From assembly GCA_937915375.1 (NCBI GenBank), contig CALDMO010000043.1:62001-126000 (forward strand): a DNA stretch of 64,000 bases, in the 5' to 3' direction. Under the pieces are notes generated by a model. That model was given only the letters and a program-made list of their open reading frames with translations. It ran no database searches and was not told the origin of the DNA. Numbering within the stretch: position 1 is the first letter of the stretch; every line of letters begins with the position of its first letter. The stretch is from an uncultured Marvinbryantia sp. (GTDB lineage Bacteria > Bacillota > Clostridia > Lachnospirales > Lachnospiraceae). Positions 34,225 to 41,730 of the stretch are shown one piece after another. Position numbers and translations under genes: made by a program.

Positions 34225-35325
34225 ATGGAAAACGCATTTGTATATACAGATAAGATGACGGTTGGCTACCATAAAAAGCCATTGATACGAGATATTGACA
34301 TCCGTCTGGAACGGGGGCAGATCATGACGCTGATCGGACCAAACGGCGCCGGAAAATCAACGATTCTAAAGAGTATGATCGGACAGCTTTCTCTGCTGGG
34401 AGGAGTTGTCTTTCTGGATCAGAACAGCATACAGAAGATGGATGAAAAAGCGATTGCAAAAAAGATTTCTGTGGTGATGACAGAACGCCTCCATCCGGAA
34501 TTAATGACCTGCGAAGATGTGGTAGGCACAGGACGTTATCCACATACCGGACGTCTGGGGATTTTGTCGGCGAAGGATCGGGAAAAAGTATATGAAGCGA
34601 TGGAACTGGTGCATGCGTTGGAATTGCGCGATCGGGATTTTATGGAAATCAGTGATGGACAGAGGCAGAGAATTTTGCTGGCGCGGGCAATCTGTCAGGA
34701 ACCAGAGATGATCGTACTTGACGAGCCGACCTCTTTTTTAGATATTCGTCATAAGCTGGAACTTCTGACGATTTTGAAACAGATGGTGCAGAAAAAACAG
34801 GTGGCGGTGATCATGTCTTTGCATGAACTGGATCTTGCGCAGAAAATGTCAGATATTGTTGTCTGCGTTCATGGAGATACAATCGCGCGTTTTGGTCCGC
34901 CGGAGGAAATCTTTACTTCTGCATATATTCAGGAATTGTACGGCGTGACAAATGGCAGTTACAATGCACATTTTGGCTGTGTGGAACTGGAAACGGTCAT
35001 GGGAACGCCGCAGGTATTTGTAATCGGCGGGGGCGGCAGTGGTATTCCGATTTATCGTCAGCTGCAGAGAAAAGGAATCCCTTTTGTAACAGGAGTGCTG
35101 CATAAAAATGACATTGATTATGAAGTGGCAAAAGAACTGGCTGTGCAGACAATTTCTGAAGAGGCGTTTGAACCGATTGGGGAGGAAGCATTTTCCAGAG
35201 CAGTTTCTTTGATGAAGGGGTGCAAAAAAGTATTTTGTCCGCTGCAGCAGTTTGGAACGATGAATGAAAAGAACAGAGTGCTCACTGAATTGGCGGAAAA
35301 GATGGGAAAACTTTATGAAAAATAA
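34225..35325 (+). CDS. ABC transporter ATPase (FecE/BtuD type) with extra C-terminal domain
   Basis: 366 residues; standard FecE/BtuD ATPases are about 250-260. Residues 1-250 have Walker A GPNGAGKST, a signature 'SDGQRQR' (Asp instead of Gly at its second position), Walker B 'MIVLDEPTSFLD' and 'LHELDLA'. Residues about 255-366 add a domain beginning 'PQVFVIGGGGSGIPIYRQLQ', a Gly-rich beta-alpha-beta turn like nucleotide-binding folds, and ending 'NRVLTELAEKMGKL'. ATG 34225 has AGGAAGAGAAAGCAG upstream; the open frame reaches back into the permease gene without a site. It powers the FecCD-type importer of this operon. The extra domain may sense a cofactor or ligand; this is inference. Confidence 0.87.
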   Translation: MENAFVYTDKMTVGYHKKPLIRDIDIRLERGQIMTLIGPNGAGKSTILKSMIGQLSLLGGVVFLDQNSIQKMDEKAIAKKISVVMTERLHPELMTCEDVVGTGRYPHTGRLGILSAKDREKVYEAMELVHALELRDRDFMEISDGQRQRILLARAICQEPEMIVLDEPTSFLDIRHKLELLTILKQMVQKKQVAVIMSLHELDLAQKMSDIVVCVHGDTIARFGPPEEIFTSAYIQELYGVTNGSYNAHFGCVELETVMGTPQVFVIGGGGSGIPIYRQLQRKGIPFVTGVLHKNDIDYEVAKELAVQTISEEAFEPIGEEAFSRAVSLMKGCKKVFCPLQQFGTMNEKNRVLTELAEKMGKLYEK

Positions 35326-35351
35326 CTCTTTTATTTTTTTATAAGCCGTGC

Positions 35352-35357
35352 TACAAT
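35352..35357 (+). promoter_or_regulatory. Likely -10 box for the lysine-riboswitch transcript
   Basis: TACAAT about 42 bases before the riboswitch core; the -35 position (35329-35334) is only T-rich, so confidence is low. Confidence 0.4.
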
Positions 35358-35398
35358 AACACAGATAAACTATTTCGCAAAAAAGACAAAAACTGACA

Positions 35399-35557
35399 TG
35401 ATAGAGGCGCAGGCTTCATCAGTACCGGAGACTTACAGGCAGGACCGCCGTTTCCGGGAAAGGGAAGACTGCCGAAGTTTCTTTCTCCGGTCCGGGAAAA
35501 GGAGCTGGGATGCCGCAGAATATGCGGCATACTGTCACGTAATGTGGAGCGCTATCT
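35399..35557 (+). ncRNA. Lysine riboswitch
   Basis: GATAGAGGCGCAGGCTTCATC and the 3' partner GGAGCGCTATC close the P1 stem. Between them are the conserved AGTA, GGGAAAGGGAAGACTGCCGA (the GCCGAAG element), GGGATGCCGCAGAAT and ACTGTCACG segments in the right order for the five-helix L box. A terminator follows at 35610. With lysine bound, transcription of the transporter gene should stop. Confidence 0.93.
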
Positions 35558-35609
35558 GTGATGATTGACTGATACGGATAAAATTTTAAAAATTTTATGT
35601 TTAGAGGTT

Positions 35610-35657
35610 ACACCGCAAATGCGTTCTCCATAGAGAAAGTACTTGCGGTGTTTTTGT
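35610..35657 (+). terminator. Lysine-riboswitch terminator
   Basis: ACACCGCAA pairs with TTGCGGTGT, with a second inner pairing TTCTC/GAGAA, followed by TTTTTG. It lies 33 bases before the start of the NhaC-type gene. Confidence 0.8.
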
Positions 35658-35689
35658 ATTTGAATGTGAAAGAAAAAGGAGAGAGAAAA

Positions 35690-37315
35690 ATGCAAAGAAA
35701 CAAGAAAGTAAGGTTTTATCTGCTGCCTTTTTTGACGGTAATGTTTGTGCTGGCAATGGGAGTGCTGGCTGGTGCCGAGGAAGAAGCAGCAGAGTATGTT
35801 CCAAATTTGTATGCCACTGCATGGGCGCTTCTGCCGCCGGTTGTGGCAATTGGTCTGGCGCTGATTACAAAGGAGGTTTACAGTTCGCTGTTTGTAGGGA
35901 TTCTGGTCGGCGCGGTGATTTATTCCGGATTTCATTTTGAGATGACGGTAACGCATATTTTCCAGGGAGGAATTATTCAGGTGCTGTCAGATGAGTATAA
36001 CGTCGGCATTCTGGTATTTCTGGTGATCCTTGGGGCAATGGTCGGTCTGATGAATAAAGCGGGAGGCTCAGCCGCGTTCGGACAGTTTGCGGCAAAGCAT
36101 ATTAAGAGCCGTGTCGGAGCGCAGCTGGCCACGATTTTTCTTGGTGTGCTGATTTTTATCGACGATTATTTTAACTGTCTGACAGTCGGCAGCGTGATGC
36201 GTCCGGTAACGGATAAATTCAAAGTTTCCAGAGCAAAACTGGCTTATCTGATCGATGCGACGGCAGCGCCGATCTGTATTATCGCCCCGATTTCTTCCTG
36301 GGCGGCGGCGGTGACTGGCTTTGTAGAGGGAGAAAACGGATTTTCTATTTTTGTGCGTGCGATTCCTTATAACTTTTATGCGCTTCTGACGATCGTAATG
36401 ATGGTGTCTATGGTGCTGCTGAAGCGTGAATTTGGTCCGATGGCAAAGCATGAAAGAAATGCCGAAAAGGGGGATCTGTTTACGACAGAGGGACGCCCGT
36501 ACGGCGAAGCGCAGGATGAAGAGACGAATTTTAACGGAAAGGTGATCGATCTTCTGATTCCGATTCTTTCCCTGATTGTCTGCTGCGTGATTGGTATGCT
36601 GTATACGGGAGGCTTTTTTTCAGGTACGGATTTTGTGACGGCATTTTCCCAGAGTGATGCGTCGCTTGGACTGACTTTCGGAAGCTTTTTTGCTTTGGTA
36701 ATTACGATCATTTTATATCAGATCCGTCGTGTACTGAATTTTCATGACTGCATGGCATGCATCCCGGAAGGATTTAAGGCGATGGTTCCGGCAATTTTGA
36801 TTTTGACACTGGCTTGGAGCCTGAAAGCAATGACAGACAGTCTTGGAGCGGCAGAGTATGTAGAAGCGCTGATCCGCGGAAGCGCGCAGGGGCTGGTGAA
36901 ATTCCTGCCGGCGATTATTTTTGTAATCGGATGCCTTCTGGCATTTGCAACCGGTACTTCCTGGGGAACCTTTGGCATTTTGATTCCGATTGTTGTGGAA
37001 GCATTTTCGGCAAGCAACCCGCAGCTGATGATCATCTCGATTTCTGCCTGCATGGCAGGTGCGGTATGCGGAGATCATTGCTCACCGATTTCGGATACAA
37101 CGATCATGGCATCGGCAGGCGCGCAGTGCGAGCATGTAAACCATGTAACGACGCAGCTTCCATATGCAGTGATGGCAGCGATTGTTTCTTTTATCACTTA
37201 TATCGTGGCAGGTTTTACACAGAGTGCATGGATTTCCCTGCCGATCGGTATTGTGCTGATGCTGGCATTGATTACGGCTATGCATAAGATTACAAAACCA
37301 GCGGAAACGGATTGA
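35690..37315 (+). CDS. NhaC-family transporter, probable lysine importer
   Basis: 541 residues with about eleven to twelve membrane helices. Members are often annotated Na+/H+ antiporter NhaC; 'FATGTSWGTFGILIPIVV' and 'GDHCSPISDTTIMASAGAQC' are the family hallmarks. A lysine riboswitch directly upstream strongly suggests lysine transport, as proposed for NhaC-like LysW/YvsH proteins in other Firmicutes. The first helix is followed by an acidic stretch 'GAEEEAAEY', resembling a signal sequence. ATG 35690 is preceded by AGGAGAGAGAAAA. The stop codon overlaps the -35 box of the next gene's promoter. Confidence 0.88.
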   Translation: MQRNKKVRFYLLPFLTVMFVLAMGVLAGAEEEAAEYVPNLYATAWALLPPVVAIGLALITKEVYSSLFVGILVGAVIYSGFHFEMTVTHIFQGGIIQVLSDEYNVGILVFLVILGAMVGLMNKAGGSAAFGQFAAKHIKSRVGAQLATIFLGVLIFIDDYFNCLTVGSVMRPVTDKFKVSRAKLAYLIDATAAPICIIAPISSWAAAVTGFVEGENGFSIFVRAIPYNFYALLTIVMMVSMVLLKREFGPMAKHERNAEKGDLFTTEGRPYGEAQDEETNFNGKVIDLLIPILSLIVCCVIGMLYTGGFFSGTDFVTAFSQSDASLGLTFGSFFALVITIILYQIRRVLNFHDCMACIPEGFKAMVPAILILTLAWSLKAMTDSLGAAEYVEALIRGSAQGLVKFLPAIIFVIGCLLAFATGTSWGTFGILIPIVVEAFSASNPQLMIISISACMAGAVCGDHCSPISDTTIMASAGAQCEHVNHVTTQLPYAVMAAIVSFITYIVAGFTQSAWISLPIGIVLMLALITAMHKITKPAETD

Positions 37316-37340
37316 CGCTTTGAGATTCTTTTGCTATAAT
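37312..37340 (+). promoter_or_regulatory. Near-consensus promoter for the CNNM/CorC gene
   Basis: TTGACG (37312-37317), 17 bases, TGC-TATAAT (37335-37340). The -35 box includes the stop codon of the upstream transporter gene. Confidence 0.8.
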
Positions 37341-37346
37341 GATAGC

Positions 37347-37480
37347 ACTATTTGAAAGGAATCATGGCTGTTTAAGATGGACGACGCGGACAGTGATAAC
37401 GGAGACGTATCTTTTTCGTCAATTATAAGAAGACAGATAGGACATAGTCTATACCTGCGGGAATAGGCTGTGTCTTTTTG
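37347..37480 (+). ncRNA. Structured leader with terminator, class not identified
   Basis: About 95 bases of leader can form nested helices: CTGTTT with AGACAG, GACGA with TCGTC, and GATA with TATC around a purine-rich loop. They are followed by a terminator-like stem (GACATAGTCTAT with ATAGGCTGTGTC, 37441-37472, G-T pairs included) and TTTTTG. The arrangement resembles a riboswitch with an expression platform. It does not match the fluoride, M-box, yybP-ykoY or c-di-GMP patterns that I know. Confidence 0.5.
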
Positions 37481-37522
37481 TGTTTTTATTAAAGAAAGGA
37501 CAGATAAAAAGGAGGAGTTGTT

Positions 37523-38842
37523 TTGGAAAATTCAGTTTTACTTATGATACTGCTGCAGGTAGTGCTGATTGCATTAAACGCGGTGTTTGCCTGTGCGGAG
37601 ATCGCGGTGATCTCTATCAATGATAATAAGCTTGCCCGTATGGCGGCTCAGGGGGATAAACGGGCAGTGCGTCTGGCGCGTCTTACCAGTCAGCCGGCCC
37701 GATTTTTAGCGACGATCCAGGTGGCGATCACGCTGTCCGGTTTTCTGGGAAGTGCGTTTGCAGCCGATAATTTTTCGGATATTCTGGTTCAGTGGCTGCT
37801 GGATCTGGGGGCTCCCATTCCTGCGGAAACGCTTAATTCGCTGGCGGTTATTTTGATTACGCTGATTTTGTCTTATTTTACGCTGGTATTTGGTGAACTG
37901 GTGCCAAAGCGTGTGGCGATGCGAAAGGCAGAGCCTTTGGCGTTGGCGATGTCGGCGCTGATCCATGCGATTTCTGTGATTGCCGCGCCGATTGTCTGGT
38001 TTCTTACCGCTTCTACCAATACTATTTTACGTCTGATTGGCATTGATCCGAATGCGGAGGATGAGGAAGTGAGTGAAGAAGAAATCCGCATGATGGTGGA
38101 TGCGGGCAGTGAAAAGGGAACAATCGATTCTGATGAACGCAATTTTATTCAGAATGTGTTTGAATTTGATGATCTGACGGTGGGAGAAATTGCTACGCAT
38201 CGTATGGATGTGACTTTTTTGAGTCTGAAAGACGATATGGAAGAATGGAAAAGAATTCTTTATGACAGCCGTCATACGCGCTATCCGATCTGTGGGGAGA
38301 CGCAGGATGACGTAGTGGGAATCTTAAACGCGAAAGAGTATTTCCGCTTGGAGGATACCAGCCGTGAAAGCGTGATGGAGCATGCGGTTCGTCCGGCCTA
38401 TTTTGTGCCGGAAAATATAAAGGCGGACGTTTTATTCCGCAATATGAAACAGAACCGGAATAAATTTGCGGTTGTACTTGATGAATACGGCGGTATGTGC
38501 GGTATTGTGACGATGAATGACTTATTGGAACAGCTGGTGGGTAATCTGGATGATGAAGATGCCGCAGATGAGATTACTCCGATCGAAGCAGTAGATGATA
38601 CCACATGGAAGATTCACGGAACGGCGCTGTTAAAAGATATTTCCGAGGTGATGGGTGTTGCGCTTCCCTGTGAAGAGTGTGATACGTTTAATGGATTGAT
38701 TTTCCAGACACTCGGGCGTGTGCCGGAAGACGGTACCACGGCGGAAGTAGAGGCTGCGGGGCTTGAAATCCGCGTTTTGGAAATTATGGATCATCAGGTG
38801 CAGAAAGCATTGGTGAGTAAAAAGAAAGAAGAACAGAAATAG
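37523..38842 (+). CDS. CNNM/CorC-family transporter with CBS domains (HlyC/CorC type)
   Basis: 439 residues. N-terminal DUF21 (CNNM) membrane domain (about 1-195) with 'VFACAEIAVISIN' and 'LVFGELVPKRVAM', a CBS pair (about 210-335) with 'RYPICGETQDDVVGILNAKEY' (trimmed) and 'VLDEYGGMCGIVTMNDLLEQ', and a C-terminal CorC_HlyC domain (about 350-430). CNNM relatives export Mg2+ and may be controlled by ATP binding to CBS. TTG start at 37523 is supported by GGAGGAG (37511-37517). The long structured leader suggests cation or metabolite control. Confidence 0.92.
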   Translation: MENSVLLMILLQVVLIALNAVFACAEIAVISINDNKLARMAAQGDKRAVRLARLTSQPARFLATIQVAITLSGFLGSAFAADNFSDILVQWLLDLGAPIPAETLNSLAVILITLILSYFTLVFGELVPKRVAMRKAEPLALAMSALIHAISVIAAPIVWFLTASTNTILRLIGIDPNAEDEEVSEEEIRMMVDAGSEKGTIDSDERNFIQNVFEFDDLTVGEIATHRMDVTFLSLKDDMEEWKRILYDSRHTRYPICGETQDDVVGILNAKEYFRLEDTSRESVMEHAVRPAYFVPENIKADVLFRNMKQNRNKFAVVLDEYGGMCGIVTMNDLLEQLVGNLDDEDAADEITPIEAVDDTTWKIHGTALLKDISEVMGVALPCEECDTFNGLIFQTLGRVPEDGTTAEVEAAGLEIRVLEIMDHQVQKALVSKKKEEQK

Positions 38843-38871
38843 TCTGCGCATTTTGTGCAGACGGGGAGTGT

Positions 38872-40176
38872 ATGATGAGCAGTCAGACAGAAACGATGAC
38901 AGAGAAAACAGAAGAAAAACAGATGAAAAAATCTGGTAACGAAATCAATCCTAAAAAGAAAATCATGCTGCAGATGAGATGGATCGGAATAGCCCTATTG
39001 ATCGGAATTTTTGTCGGCGCGGCGAGCAGTTTGTTTTCAAAGGCTTTGACATATGTGACACAGTTTCGGGGAACGCACGGCTGGATTCTTTTTCTGATGC
39101 CGCTTGCCGGTGTCTGTATTGTATTTTTATACCGAAAATACGCACAGAAGGACGGCGGCACCAATCAGGTGTTGGCAATGATCCGCTCACAGGATGACGT
39201 GGCGTTTCGTTCGGCGCCTTTGATCTTTATCACTACTGTGCTGACCCATCTTGTCGGCGGTTCAGCTGGCCGCGAGGGTGCGGCGCTTCAGCTGGGCGGC
39301 AGTATCGGAAATAAGATAGGAAAAGTGCTGCGTATGGATTCAAAGGATTGCCATGTGGCTGCGATGTGTGGGATGAGCGCGGCATTTGCGGCTATGTTCG
39401 GTACGCCGCTTGCAGCTGCGTTTTTTTCGATGGAAGTAGCCAGTGTGGGGATTATGTATTATGCAGCGCTGATGCCATGTGCAATTTCAGCTTTGATTGC
39501 CGCAGGGCTGGCAGGAGCTTTGGAAATTCATGCAGAAGCGTTTCAAATCCTGGAAATTCCGGCTTTTACACTGGCTGGCGGTTTGAAAATCGGGCTGGTG
39601 ACGCTTGCGTGTGCGGCGGTAAGTGTTGCGTTTTGTCTGGTGATGAAGGGAACGGGTACACTTTACAGACGTTTTCTGAAAAATGAATACACGAGAATAA
39701 TTGCGGCAAGCGTAATTTTTATTATTGTGACATTGTTTTTACAGACCGATGCCTATATGGGTGCAGGAACAGGACTGATTGTCCGCGCTGTGGAAGAGGG
39801 GAAGGCAGGATATTTAGATTTTGTCTGGAAACTGCTGTTGACGGCGATCACCATGAAAGCCGGTTTTCGCGGCGGCGAGATTGTACCGTCGTTTTGCATC
39901 GGAGCGACGTTTGGCTGTGTGATGGGGCAGCTTTTGGGGATTTCTCCTTCTTTTTGTGCGGCAATCGGTATGACGGCGTTTTTCTGCGGAGTGACGAACT
40001 GTCCGATTACTTCTATATTAATTGCCTTTGAAATGTTCGGATTTCAGGGACAGGGCTTCTATCTGATTGCGGTTGCTGTCAGCTATGCTTTCTCAGGATA
40101 TTACAGTCTTTATAAGGAGCAGCGGATTATGTATTCTAAATATAAGGCAAAATATAGGAATCAAAGTACGGAATAG
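38872..40176 (+). CDS. CLC-family chloride or fluoride transporter
   Basis: 434 residues; charged cytoplasmic N-terminus (1-35), then the CLC membrane fold. 'GGSAGREGAALQLGGSIG' carries the gating glutamate of the GREGP motif, with the proline replaced by Ala. 'AGFRGGEIVPSFCIGATFG' corresponds to the GxFxP anion-binding segment. No C-terminal CBS pair. The altered anion-site motifs are more like the CLC-F fluoride/proton antiporters than like CLC-ec1, but I cannot settle this by eye. ATG 38872 follows GGGGAG; likely cotranscribed with the CorC-like gene 29 bases upstream. Confidence 0.87.
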   Translation: MMSSQTETMTEKTEEKQMKKSGNEINPKKKIMLQMRWIGIALLIGIFVGAASSLFSKALTYVTQFRGTHGWILFLMPLAGVCIVFLYRKYAQKDGGTNQVLAMIRSQDDVAFRSAPLIFITTVLTHLVGGSAGREGAALQLGGSIGNKIGKVLRMDSKDCHVAAMCGMSAAFAAMFGTPLAAAFFSMEVASVGIMYYAALMPCAISALIAAGLAGALEIHAEAFQILEIPAFTLAGGLKIGLVTLACAAVSVAFCLVMKGTGTLYRRFLKNEYTRIIAASVIFIIVTLFLQTDAYMGAGTGLIVRAVEEGKAGYLDFVWKLLLTAITMKAGFRGGEIVPSFCIGATFGCVMGQLLGISPSFCAAIGMTAFFCGVTNCPITSILIAFEMFGFQGQGFYLIAVAVSYAFSGYYSLYKEQRIMYSKYKAKYRNQSTE

Positions 40177-40184
40177 GATTTCAC

Positions 40185-40213
40185 TTGAATAAATATGCAA
40201 TATCAGTTATACT
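40185..40213 (+). promoter_or_regulatory. Promoter of the NSS transporter gene
   Basis: TTGAAT (40185-40190), 17-base spacer, TATACT (40208-40213), 35 bases before the ATG. Confidence 0.7.
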
Positions 40214-40247
40214 AAGGAACTGACAATGCATAGGAGGAAAGAGGAAA

Positions 40248-41645
40248 ATGGAGAAGAAACGAAGTAATTTTACAGGCCAGATTGGTTTTGTACTCGCTTC
40301 AGCGGGAAGCGCGGTTGGCCTTGGAAACATATGGAGATTTCCATATCTTGCGGCGAAGGACGGCGGGGGTGTTTTCCTGTTATGCTATATTATTTTAGCA
40401 TTGACATTCGGATTTGCGCTTTTAACGACAGAGATTGCAATCGGACGAAAGACAGGACAGAGTTCCCTGACTGCCTACAAGGTACTTCATAAAAAATGGG
40501 GATTTCTTGGCGTTCTGGCAAGTGCTGTGCCGGTGATTATCCTGCCGTATTACTGTTCCATTGGCGGATGGGTATTGAAGTATCTGTCAGTATTTTTATC
40601 AGGCGGCGGTGTGGCAGCCGCGCAGGATGGCTTTTTCAGCGGATATATTTCTACGTTATGGCAGCCGCTGGTCTGGATGGCGGTGTATCTGCTTTTGACG
40701 GCTTTTGTTGTGTATAACGGTGTAAATAAAGGAATTGAAAATTACAGCAAAATTTTGATGCCGATTCTGCTGCTTCTGGTGATCGGAATTTCTGTTTTTT
40801 CAATGACACTTTCCAGTACCGATGCAGAGGGTGTGACCAGAACTGGTCTGCAGGGCTTAAAAATCTATATGGTTCCTGATTTTAAGGATATGACGTTTAG
40901 CAAATTTCTAGTGGTGCTGATGGATGCGATTGGTCAGCTGTTTTTCTCAATCAGTGTGGCGATGGGAATTATGGTTACATATGGTTCTTACGCAAAAAAG
41001 GAGACGAACCTGATCAAATCGATTAATCAGATTGAGTTTTTCGATACTTTCGTGGCGATTTTGGCAGGTATGATGATTGTTCCGGCAGTATATACCTTTA
41101 TGGGAGTGGAGGGAATGTCAGCTGGCCCCGGTCTGATGTTTGTATCTCTGCCGAAAGTGTTTGAGGCGATGGGAAAGGCCGGCGGTTTGATCGGCACGAT
41201 GTTTTTCGTGATGGTAGCCTTCGCAGCGATTACTTCTTCTGTTTCTGTCATGGAGACGATTGTTTCCAGTATTATGGATAAGTTTCACTATTCCAGAAAA
41301 AAGAGTACGATTCTTGTAACAACATATGGAATTCTTCTGGGGGCTGTTGTCTGCCTGGGTTATAACGTGCTGTATTTTGAGCTGACACTGCCGAACGGAG
41401 CAAAGGCGCAGATTCTTGATGTACTCGATTATATCAGCAACAACTGTTTGATGCCGCTTGTAGCGCTGCTGACCTGTATTTTGGTTGGCTGGATCGTGAA
41501 ACCAAAGGCGATTATTGACGAAGTGACTTTGGGCGGATATAAATTTAAAAGACGCGCGCTGTATATTGCGATGATCAAAGTGGTTGTGCCGATCCTGCTG
41601 TTTGTATTGCTGCTGCAGTCAATGGGGCTGTTTATTGTGAAATAG
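40248..41645 (+). CDS. Neurotransmitter:sodium symporter (NSS) family amino-acid transporter
   Basis: 465 residues, about eleven to twelve membrane helices like bacterial MhsT/TnaT. The first helix has 'GSAVGLGNIWRFPY', which binds Na+ and substrate in LeuT-fold transporters; 'DAIGQLFFSISVAMGIMVTYGSY' (trimmed) is the unwound helix 6 region, and 'AAITSSVSVMETIVS' helix 8. Likely imports an amino acid with sodium; specificity not predictable. AGGAGGAAAGAGGAAA precedes the ATG, and a clean promoter and terminator make it monocistronic. Confidence 0.92.
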   Translation: MEKKRSNFTGQIGFVLASAGSAVGLGNIWRFPYLAAKDGGGVFLLCYIILALTFGFALLTTEIAIGRKTGQSSLTAYKVLHKKWGFLGVLASAVPVIILPYYCSIGGWVLKYLSVFLSGGGVAAAQDGFFSGYISTLWQPLVWMAVYLLLTAFVVYNGVNKGIENYSKILMPILLLLVIGISVFSMTLSSTDAEGVTRTGLQGLKIYMVPDFKDMTFSKFLVVLMDAIGQLFFSISVAMGIMVTYGSYAKKETNLIKSINQIEFFDTFVAILAGMMIVPAVYTFMGVEGMSAGPGLMFVSLPKVFEAMGKAGGLIGTMFFVMVAFAAITSSVSVMETIVSSIMDKFHYSRKKSTILVTTYGILLGAVVCLGYNVLYFELTLPNGAKAQILDVLDYISNNCLMPLVALLTCILVGWIVKPKAIIDEVTLGGYKFKRRALYIAMIKVVVPILLFVLLLQSMGLFIVK

Positions 41646-41679
41646 GAGAGGGATTGTTTTCTTAATATTACAAAAGACT

Positions 41680-41713
41680 CCGCAGACAGAGAAGTCTGCG
41701 GGTAGATTTTTTT
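41680..41713 (+). terminator. Terminator after the NSS gene
   Basis: Perfect 8-bp stem CCGCAGAC/GTCTGCGG with loop AGAGAA, followed by TAGATTTTTTT. Confidence 0.85.
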
Positions 41714-41730
41714 GAGGAAGGAGAAAGAGT

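Noticed and set aside
37347..37480. Fluoride riboswitch for the CLC gene downstream
   Set aside because: The conserved GGNGATGG and TGATGACTCCTA-like segments of the fluoride class are absent, and the first downstream gene is the CNNM/CorC protein.
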